Translations under genes and position numbers: made by a program
In this document: positions 58,563 through 64,000 of the stretch, one piece after another
Layout: the number at the start of each line of letters is the position of its first letter
Position numbering within the stretch: position 1 is the stretch's first letter
NCBI RefSeq assembly: GCF_017916295.1
Contig: NZ_JAFMSS010000014.1
Span: forward strand, 44,176-108,175
Origin: Rubellimicrobium arenae
GTDB taxonomy: Bacteria; Pseudomonadota; Alphaproteobacteria; Rhodobacterales; Rhodobacteraceae
Length of the DNA stretch: 64,000 nt
Direction of reading: 5' to 3'
Notes under the pieces: generated by a model
The model's input: the letters and a program-made list of their open reading frames with translations, nothing else
Told to the model about the DNA's origin: nothing
Database searches by the model: none

Positions 58563-59108
58563 ATGCGTTTCCTTCCGCTGACTGTTCTGCTGCTTTTCGC
58601 CCTCCCGGTCGCGGCCCAGGAGCCGATGCGGGAGGTCACCGCCGACCTGGACCGGGACGGCAGCCCTGAAACCTATGCCCTGATCGAGAACGGCAGAGGC
58701 ACGGTCGATCTCGTGGTCGACGGCCGGGCGGGCCGCCGCACGGCGGGAGACGTGGCCTGGACCGGCGGGATGCCCGGGCAGGAGCCGGGCCTTTCGCTCA
58801 GTCCCTCGGGGTCGGTTCTGCTCACCTCGCGCAACGACTCGGTGGGCCGGGACCGCTGGACACTGACCCTGACGCTGGCCTACCGCGAGGGCGACCTCCG
58901 GGTCGCGGGCATCACCTATGGCTGGCGCGACACGCTCGGGCCCCAGACCGGCTGGGGCGGCTGCGACCTGAACCTGCTGACCGGGCGCGGCACGGTGACG
59001 GGTCCGGGGGGCGAACAGGGGATCGTCGTTCCCTTTCCGGCCCCCCGTCTCTGGGAATGGCGCGAAGCGGACCTGCCCCAGCGCCTGCCCGCGGAGTGCT
59101 TCGGCTAG
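58563..59108 (+). CDS. Exported hypothetical protein with Asp-rich repeat-like motif, 181 aa
   Basis: Signal peptide about 1-19 (FLPLTVLLLFALPVAAQ). The mature part opens EVTADLDRDGSPETYALIE, a pattern like the calcium loop of VCBS/FG-GAP repeats, then has beta-rich sequence with LSLSPSGSVLLTSRNDSVGR and WGGCDLNLLTGRGTV. One cysteine pair (Cys138 region and Cys near the C-terminus) might form a disulfide. No assigned function. Convergent with petR, sharing a CTAG for both stops. Confidence 0.78.
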   Translation: MRFLPLTVLLLFALPVAAQEPMREVTADLDRDGSPETYALIENGRGTVDLVVDGRAGRRTAGDVAWTGGMPGQEPGLSLSPSGSVLLTSRNDSVGRDRWTLTLTLAYREGDLRVAGITYGWRDTLGPQTGWGGCDLNLLTGRGTVTGPGGEQGIVVPFPAPRLWEWREADLPQRLPAECFG

Positions 59109-59815
59109 TCCGGGGCGAGCCGGTAGCCGGCCCCCCGCACCGTCTGGAGATAGCGGGGCTGACGGGGATCAGGCTCGATCTTGCGGCGCAGACGGGTGAT
59201 CTGGACATCCACCGCCCGCTCCTGCGCAGGGCTTGGCACGCCCCGCGGTCCGGCTTCCTCGATCAGGCGGGTGCGGGTGACCGTTGCGCCAGGGTCCGCC
59301 GCGAGGATCCGCATCAGCCCGGCCTCGGTGGCGGTGAGCCGCAGGGGCTCGCCCTCGTCGCGCGACAATTCCCCGCGTTCGACGTCGTAGGTCATCGCGC
59401 CCAGCCGCAGCACCTTGGGCAGCGGCGCGGGCGGAGGGTCGGCCTCGGGCGTGGCGCGACGCAGGATGGCGCCGATCCGCAGCAGCAGCTCCTTGGGGTC
59501 GAAGGGCTTGGCCAGGTAGTCGTCCGCCCCGGCCTCGAGCCCCAGGATGCGATCCATCGTTTCGCCCCGTGCCGTGAGCAGCAGGACCGGCACGCGCAGG
59601 CGTGACCGGATCTCGCGGCAGAAGGACAGGCCGTCTTCGCCCGGCATCATGACATCGAGCACGATCAGGTCGAAGGCGAGCCCGGCCAGGAGCCGGCGCG
59701 CCCGCGCGGCGTCCGGGGCGGCGGTCACAAGCAGGCCGTTCTTGCGAAGGAACCGGGTCAGGAGCCCGCGGATACGTTCGTCGTCGTCGACGATCAGAAG
59801 ATGGGGCGGCTCCAC
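59105..59815 (-). CDS. petR: OmpR-family response regulator (PetR-like)
   Basis: 236 residues: receiver domain about 5-120 with the acidic pocket DDD (10-12), phospho-acceptor Asp54 in LIVLDVMMPGEDG, and Lys in AGADDYLAKPFDP; OmpR/PhoB winged helix about 140-235 (LTATEAGLMRILAADPG, RAVDVQITRLRRKIEPDP, TVRGAGYRL). The pairing with an upstream MarR-type gene matches petP-petR of Rhodobacter capsulatus, where the genes precede petABC for the bc1 complex. Here no petABC and no histidine kinase gene are adjacent. GTG start directly after the petP stop. Confidence 0.9.
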   Translation of the reverse strand: MEPPHLLIVDDDERIRGLLTRFLRKNGLLVTAAPDAARARRLLAGLAFDLIVLDVMMPGEDGLSFCREIRSRLRVPVLLLTARGETMDRILGLEAGADDYLAKPFDPKELLLRIGAILRRATPEADPPPAPLPKVLRLGAMTYDVERGELSRDEGEPLRLTATEAGLMRILAADPGATVTRTRLIEEAGPRGVPSPAQERAVDVQITRLRRKIEPDPRQPRYLQTVRGAGYRLAPD

Positions 59816-60325
59816 TCAGCGGCCCCCGGACTTGTCGGCGGCTTCGAAATGACGGCGCATTTCGGGGTCCATCATCGCCTCGAGCACCTGCCGGAACCCC
59901 GCCACCGCCTGCGGCCCCGCGGCGCGATAGGCCGCGCGCATCCGGTCGCGCTGGGCGTCGGCCAGCGCCTTCTCCAGGGTCCTGCCGGTCTCGGTTAGAT
60001 GCAGGTGACGCTCGCGGCGATCCTCGCGGCCGACCCTGGCCTCGACCAGCCCGTCCTCCATGAGACGGCGCAGGACGCGGTTCAGCGACTGCTTGGTGAC
60101 GCCCAGGATGTCGAGAAGGTTGCCCACCGTGGTCCCCGGGCTGCGCGCGATGAAATGGAGCGCGCGGTGATGCGCCCGGCCGTAGTCCTGCTCCTCGAGG
60201 ATGCGGTCCGGGGCGGCGGTGAAGCCGCGATAGGCGAAGAACATCGCCTCGATCCCTTTCCGCAACTGCTCGTCGGTCAGGTAGAGGAGCCCATGCCCCC
60301 CCTGCGGTCCCGGTCGCTCGGCCAT
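59816..60325 (-). CDS. petP: MarR-family regulator (PetP-like)
   Basis: 169 residues, winged-helix MarR fold: ALHFIARSPGTTVGNLLDIL, recognition helix VTKQSLNRVLRRLMEDGLV, and wing EDRRERHLHLTETGR. LYLTDEQLRKGIEAMFFAYRGF at the N-terminus is typical of PetP-like proteins. Stop codon immediately followed by the petR start. Divergent from ilvE; the 140-bp gap likely contains both promoters. Symbol given by synteny and similarity recall; regulatory target unproven. Confidence 0.85.
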   Translation of the reverse strand: MAERPGPQGGHGLLYLTDEQLRKGIEAMFFAYRGFTAAPDRILEEQDYGRAHHRALHFIARSPGTTVGNLLDILGVTKQSLNRVLRRLMEDGLVEARVGREDRRERHLHLTETGRTLEKALADAQRDRMRAAYRAAGPQAVAGFRQVLEAMMDPEMRRHFEAADKSGGR

Positions 60326-60465
60326 GCGTCCCCCTGTGCTTGCCCACCGAAAATACGTCAGCGACGTTGACATTCCAAGGACCCACTGATAGCCCCTGCC
60401 CCGGAACGCGCAACTTTATGTCCGATTTGGACCAAATCGCGACAGGATTGACAAGGGAGTTCGGC

Positions 60466-61335
60466 ATGGCCGGGGCTTACGACGACCGCGACGGGTGGAT
60501 CTGGATGGATGGCAAGCTCGTGCCGTGGCGCGACGCGACCGTGCACGTGCTGACCCATGCCCTCCATTACGCTTCGGCCGTGTTCGAGGGCGAGCGCTGC
60601 TACAACGGCAAGATCTTCAAGGGCCACGAGCATTCCCTGCGCCTGCGGAAGTCGGCGGACCTTCTCGACATGGAGATCCCCTTCTCGGCCGAGGAGATCG
60701 ACGCCGCCAAGGACGCGATGCTGAAGGCCAACGGCTGGACCGATGCCTATGTGCGCGCGATCGCCTGGCGCGGGTCGGGCGAGGACATGGGCGTGTCGGC
60801 CCGCCGCAACCCCGTCCGCCTGGCGGTGGCGGGCTGGGAATGGGGCGCCTACTACGGCGACGCCAAGATGAAGGGCGCCAAGCTCGACATCTCCAAGTGG
60901 AAGCGTCCCTCGCCCGAGACGATCCCCTCAGAGGCCAAGGCGGCCGGCCTTTACATGATCTGCACGATGTCCAAGCACCAGGCCGAAGCCAAGGGCTGCT
61001 CGGACGCGATGATGATGGACTACCGGGGCTACGTGGCCGAGGCGACGGGCGCCAACATCTTCTTCGTCAAGGACGGAGAGGTTCACACGCCGCTGGCGGA
61101 CTGCTTCCTCAACGGCCTGACGCGCCAGACCGTGATCGGAATGCTGGAGGACAAGCAGATCAAGGTCCATCAGCGCCACATCATGCCGTCGGAGCTCGAG
61201 GGCTTCGAGCAGTGCTGGCTCACGGGGACGGCTGCCGAGGTGACGCCCGTCGGACAGATCGGCGACTACAGCTTCGAGGTGGGCCAGATGACCCGCGACA
61301 TCGCGACCGCCTACGAGAAGCTGGTGCGGGCCTGA
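60466..61335 (+). CDS. ilvE: Branched-chain amino acid aminotransferase
   Basis: PLP fold-type IV transaminase for Leu, Ile and Val. 289 residues. DGKLVPWRDATVHVLTHALH and VFEGERCY open the fold; the PLP lysine is Lys158 in SEAKAAGLYM; DYRGYVAEATGANIFFVKDG and LTGTAAEVTPVG bind the cofactor phosphate and carboxylate. The ATG at 60466 has AGGGAG at 7 nt and matches the family start; an ATG at 60418 would add 16 residues. Confidence 0.95.
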   Translation: MAGAYDDRDGWIWMDGKLVPWRDATVHVLTHALHYASAVFEGERCYNGKIFKGHEHSLRLRKSADLLDMEIPFSAEEIDAAKDAMLKANGWTDAYVRAIAWRGSGEDMGVSARRNPVRLAVAGWEWGAYYGDAKMKGAKLDISKWKRPSPETIPSEAKAAGLYMICTMSKHQAEAKGCSDAMMMDYRGYVAEATGANIFFVKDGEVHTPLADCFLNGLTRQTVIGMLEDKQIKVHQRHIMPSELEGFEQCWLTGTAAEVTPVGQIGDYSFEVGQMTRDIATAYEKLVRA

Positions 61336-61363
61336 TCGCACGGGCCGGGCGGGGCGGAGGGGA

Positions 61364-62302
61364 TCATCCGTCGCCCCGCCCCACCTCGCGCTCCCGCGCG
61401 CGCTCGAGGCCGAGCTGGCGCTCGCGCCAGATGATGAGGATGCCGGCCAGGATGATGATCGCCGCCCCCAAGAGGGTGGTGCGGGCCGGCACCTCCGAGA
61501 AGACGGCATAGCCGATGACGATGGCGAGCAGCATGGAGGCATAGTCGAAGGGCGCCACCAGCCCTGCCTCGGCATAGCGGTAGGCCGAGGTCAGGCCGAT
61601 CTGCGCCACTCCGCCCAGAAGCCCTGCCAGGATCAGGAACACCGTCTCGCGCGCGGTGGGGACGACCCAGCCGAAGGGCAGCGTGAGCAGCGACAGCAGG
61701 GTTGCCGTGACCGAGAACCAGAAGACGATGGCCGCCGTCCCCTCGGTCATGGTGAGCCGCCGCACGAAGACCTGCGCCAGCGCCGCGAAGACGGCCCCGC
61801 CCAGCGTCACGACGGCGCCCAGCGTCTCGCGGGGGGAGACATCGGCGCCGACCGTCATGCGGGGGGACAGCACGACCATGACCCCCGCCAGCCCCAGGGC
61901 GACGGCCAGCACGCGGAAGGCCCGCACCGGCTCGCCCAGGAACATCGCCCCGAAGATCACGACCAGCAGCGGCGCGGCGTAGCCGATGGCCGTCACCTCC
62001 GGCAGCGGCAGCACGCCCAGACCGGCGAAGCCCAGACCCATGGCCGTGGTCCCCACGAGGCCCCGCCAGACATGGCCCAGCATGTCGTGGGTCCGGAGCC
62101 CCTGCGCGAGGTTGCCCTGCCAGAGCAGCCAGACCACGATCACCGGGCAGGCGAAGAGGGAGCGGAAGAACACCACCTCGCCCGCCGGGACATGGTCCGA
62201 GACGGCCTTGATCAGCGAGGACATGGCCGTGAAGATGGCAACGGCAGACAGCTTGAGGGCAATGCCCTTCAGGGGCTGCCGGGACGGACGGTCGGGAGGC
62301 AT
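61364..62302 (-). CDS. DMT-superfamily (EamA) transporter
   Basis: 312 residues, ten membrane helices in two EamA repeats. The first repeat has FTAMSSLIKAVSDHVPAGEVVFFRSLFA and a VLPLPEVTAIGYAAPL turn; the second ends YAVFSEVPARTTLLGAAIII. The cytosolic tail is charged (ERAREREVGRG). The substrate is not predictable from sequence; related Rhodobacterales proteins are annotated as drug/metabolite or cofactor transporters. Convergent with ilvE (28-nt gap). Confidence 0.92.
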   Translation of the reverse strand: MPPDRPSRQPLKGIALKLSAVAIFTAMSSLIKAVSDHVPAGEVVFFRSLFACPVIVVWLLWQGNLAQGLRTHDMLGHVWRGLVGTTAMGLGFAGLGVLPLPEVTAIGYAAPLLVVIFGAMFLGEPVRAFRVLAVALGLAGVMVVLSPRMTVGADVSPRETLGAVVTLGGAVFAALAQVFVRRLTMTEGTAAIVFWFSVTATLLSLLTLPFGWVVPTARETVFLILAGLLGGVAQIGLTSAYRYAEAGLVAPFDYASMLLAIVIGYAVFSEVPARTTLLGAAIIILAGILIIWRERQLGLERAREREVGRGDG

Positions 62303-62360
62303 GGGGGCTCCGCATGTCGGGCCCCCCAGCTAGTCCCGGGTGGCGTCCGGGTTCAACCCG

Positions 62361-62549
62361 TCATTGATCGCGGTTGCGGAGCATCTTCAGGAGAGGTTTC
62401 AGCCGCCCCTCGGCCGGAGTCGCGGGCCGGCGCATATGGAGCGTGCGGACGGCCGGATGCGGCATCTCCTCGCGCGCGAGCCGCAGGAAGTGCCTGAGCC
62501 GCAGGGCGGCGTTCTCGGGGGCGGGGTGGTCGGCGATATGACGTGTCAT
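62361..62549 (-). CDS. Small hypothetical protein, 62 aa
   Basis: A basic helix-rich peptide (LRLRHFLRLAREEMPHPAVR, LKPLLKMLRNRDQ) with a GGAG ribosome-binding site 8 nt before its ATG. It lies between the DMT transporter and App1-protein genes on the same strand. No family recognised; reality rests on the ribosome-binding site and position. Confidence 0.5.
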   Translation of the reverse strand: MTRHIADHPAPENAALRLRHFLRLAREEMPHPAVRTLHMRRPATPAEGRLKPLLKMLRNRDQ

Positions 62550-62579
62550 GAGACAATCTCCGATCTCGGGAGCCCCAAT

Positions 62580-63623
62580 CTAGCCCGATCCGGCGGGAAA
62601 ATCACCCCTCTGCGCAAGGTCCCGCAGCAGCGGACCGTAGTCGTCGAGGAGGTCCACGGGAATGCCGGCGGCGCGGAGGGCTGCCACGGGCGGCTCGAGG
62701 GCCACGCGCCCGGCGCGGCGCAGGGTGACGCGAATCACCCGCCCCGGATGCCGGGCGGCGGCGGCGGCATAGATGGCCGCGTCGTGCTGGCCGGTGTCCC
62801 CGACCAGCCAGAAGCGCAGGCCGGGGTTGGCCGCCATCAGACGGTCGATGACGCTGCCCTTGTGCTCGCCATGGGTGGCGGCAAGCGGTTGCATCTCGCT
62901 GATCCCCAGATCCCGGAGAAAGAGCGGCGCCCGGACGACCCCGGCCTGGGCCAGCAGCTCTTCCAGGAACGCGTGCATGTTCCAGGGCGAGGACGACACG
63001 AAGAACACGGGATTGCGCCCGCCCTGCGACAGCCGGGCCAGCAGCTCGACCGCGTCCGGGAACACGGTCCGGCTGCCCAGGTTGCCGGTCAGCGTCGTCC
63101 AGAGATTGCGCCACAGGCTCCAGGCGCCGGTCAGGATCACCGTGTCGTCGATGTCCGAAACGACGGCGAACGCCGCTCCGGACGGGGTGACCTGGACCGG
63201 CAGGACCGCCTCGGCGCCCTCGGCCTCCACGGCGACCTCCGCCCAGCCCTGCGCGTCCTGCCAGGGCACGAGGAGCGTGAAGTAGCCCTCCTCGTCCGTC
63301 ACGGCGGATAGGTCGTGGGCGCGTGCCCGGACGGTCACCTCGGCCACCTCGTCGGTCAGGAACAGGGACAGCATCTGAAGCGCGTTGCGTCCCCGCCGCT
63401 GCCCTTCGCGCACAGAGGGACGGATCAAACGGCTGAGCACGCGGCCCCGGGCCACCCAGTGCTCTGGGGTGGAATATCCAAGGTAGGCCTCGATGACAGG
63501 CGGCTCCCTCCGCATCGGACGCAGGCGGCCCAGGATGGCCTCGAACCATGCCTCGGCCCTGACCAGGATCTTGGCGATGCCACGCTTCACGAACGAGGTC
63601 CCGGGCCCAACCCGAAATGACAT
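62580..63623 (-). CDS. App1-like phosphatase domain (DUF2183) protein
   Basis: 347 residues. C-terminal domain from about 155 has the HAD-type motif VVSDIDDTVILTGAW (DxDxT), FFVSSSPWNMHAFLEELL, and FWLVGDTGQHDAAIYAAAA, as in yeast App1, a phosphatidate phosphatase. The N-terminal part (VIEAYLGYSTPEHWVARGRVL ... VTDEEGYFTLLVPW) is the beta domain usual in bacterial members. Catalytic activity on lipid phosphate is inferred from the family. The chosen ATG at 63623 directly abuts a 13-bp hairpin, so its ribosome-binding site is unusual; a longer in-frame start at 63776 is less likely. Confidence 0.87.
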   Translation of the reverse strand: MSFRVGPGTSFVKRGIAKILVRAEAWFEAILGRLRPMRREPPVIEAYLGYSTPEHWVARGRVLSRLIRPSVREGQRRGRNALQMLSLFLTDEVAEVTVRARAHDLSAVTDEEGYFTLLVPWQDAQGWAEVAVEAEGAEAVLPVQVTPSGAAFAVVSDIDDTVILTGAWSLWRNLWTTLTGNLGSRTVFPDAVELLARLSQGGRNPVFFVSSSPWNMHAFLEELLAQAGVVRAPLFLRDLGISEMQPLAATHGEHKGSVIDRLMAANPGLRFWLVGDTGQHDAAIYAAAAARHPGRVIRVTLRRAGRVALEPPVAALRAAGIPVDLLDDYGPLLRDLAQRGDFPAGSG

Positions 63624-63656
63624 CCGCCGGAGAGTGAGGGGAGCACTCTCCGGCGG
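63624..63656 (-). promoter_or_regulatory. 13-bp perfect hairpin abutting the App1 start codon
   Basis: CCGCCGGAGAGTG (63624-63636) and CACTCTCCGGCGG (63644-63656) pair without mismatch around a 7-nt loop. On the minus strand the stem ends at the base before the ATG. It may hide or reposition the ribosome-binding site, or mark the 3' end of an upstream transcript. Confidence 0.6.
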
Positions 63657-63932
63657 GGATAGACCGCGACAGGGACCTCGCGGTCGGGGAAACACGGCGC
63701 TTTGCTTGGGACAGGCATCGGAATCAGCGCCGGTGTGCTGGTTCAACGTGAAGGCAGGATCAGGGTTCCGGGTCATTCCACGAATTTTCTAGCCTTCGGC
63801 GGGATTCCCCGGATGGCCTGTCGCCCCGTCGATCCGCACTCGATCCTCACCTCTGGACGGGCCAGACCGAGACGCTAACCTCGTGGAAACCGGAGGGGAA
63901 CCTCCACTCCGGAACGGGAGGAGCGGAGAGCG
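63657..63932. other. Divergent region before the last gene
   Basis: Together with the hairpin this forms a 309-bp gap. It holds a further 7-bp inverted repeat GACCGCG/CGCGGTC (63662-63668 and 63679-63685). No gene is recognisable; promoters for the App1 gene and the partial gene are expected here. Confidence 0.4.
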
Positions 63933-64000
63933 ATGAGGACGAGGGTGATGGCGGTGGCGGCCGGGGCGCTTCTGGGTCCGGGCCTGGCCTGGGCGCAGGA
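63933..64000 (+). CDS. Exported protein, N-terminus only (cut by window end)
   Basis: Twenty-two codons are visible after a strong GGGAGGAGCGGAG ribosome-binding site. They form a signal peptide: basic n-region (MRTRV), hydrophobic core (MAVAAGALLGPGLA) and a signal peptidase I-type end AWAQ. The rest of the gene is outside the window, so its product cannot be named. Confidence 0.75.
   Translation, partial: MRTRVMAVAAGALLGPGLAWAQ

Noticed and set aside
59816..60325. Reading the MarR-type gene as part of a multidrug efflux operon
   Set aside because: No efflux gene is adjacent and the immediate coupling to an OmpR-type regulator fits petP-petR better.

Overview
The window is a high-GC (about 70%), gene-dense stretch of an alphaproteobacterial chromosome. 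Gene content and order point to the Rhodobacterales (Rhodobacter/Paracoccus/Roseobacter relatives, possibly a very GC-rich genus such as Rubellimicrobium). The markers used are gpmI-envC-ctpA-rppH, a small aa3-oxidase subunit IV, hdac-xseB-ispA-dxs, a petP-petR-like regulator pair, phbA-phbB, pgsA-moaD-moaE near uvrC, and ETF-QO. The genus is inference. I see no rRNA, tRNA, CRISPR array, prophage, insertion sequence or plasmid functions; it reads as core chromosome with a few accessory genes.

Layout. 0.1-6 kb: glycolysis plus envelope and RNA-decay operon (gpmI, envC-like, ctpA, rppH), then a lytic transglycosylase on the other strand. 6-12.9 kb: a small phage-like conserved protein, RNase R, a GNAT enzyme, dapE, a hypothetical, gshA. 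12.4-21 kb: small unknowns, rsmE and ubiA head to head, an OmpA-family wall-binding protein, Sua5-type TsaC, an acyl-CoA dehydrogenase. 21-24.6 kb: cytochrome oxidase subunit IV, a lipoprotein of possible permuted-papain type, a DUF7002/DarT-like protein, mobA, GNAT, greA. 24.7-32.7 kb: ETF-QO, a TPR lipid/envelope-type protein, ispE, a divergent NmrA-type reductase/HxlR regulator pair, long-chain prenyl diphosphate synthase, DUF2007, a methyltransferase, DUF465. 33.4-40.8 kb (mostly minus strand): phbB, phbA, moaE, moaD, pgsA, DUF4236, uvrC, a cluster of DnaA boxes, a pteridine-reductase-like SDR, a zinc-ribbon microprotein, an S49 peptidase. 41.6-47.6 kb: ABC exporter, GT4 glycosyltransferase, aroC, WYL regulator divergent from a GST. 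47.6-54.4 kb: PRC-barrel, HU, an amn-ade purine operon, DUF1810, a YeeZ-like reductase, TerC. 54.5-64 kb: dxs, ispA, xseB, histone-deacetylase-like hydrolase, petR, petP, ilvE, DMT transporter, an App1/DUF2183 protein, and the first codons of an exported protein.

Themes. Isoprenoid and quinone supply is spread over the window: dxs and ispE (MEP pathway), ispA and the long-chain synthase (chain elongation), ubiA (ubiquinone head-group prenylation), and ETF-QO plus acyl-CoA dehydrogenase and oxidase subunit IV as users of the quinone pool and respiratory chain. Molybdenum cofactor genes (moaD, moaE, mobA) and PHB synthesis (phbAB) are typical of the group. The amn-ade operon encodes a two-step AMP to hypoxanthine route.

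Most interesting signals: three perfect DnaA boxes in the 250-bp uvrC/SDR gap; a DarT-like ART signature in the DUF7002 protein; two regulator genes each beside a perfect palindrome (HxlR and WYL); a 13-bp perfect hairpin abutting the start codon of the App1 protein; a 56-aa Cys4 microprotein overlapping both neighbours; and four convergent gene pairs whose two stop codons share one CTAG. No complete new multi-gene system is evident; these are the leads. Starts were chosen by homology recall, ribosome-binding sites and overlaps, without alignments.
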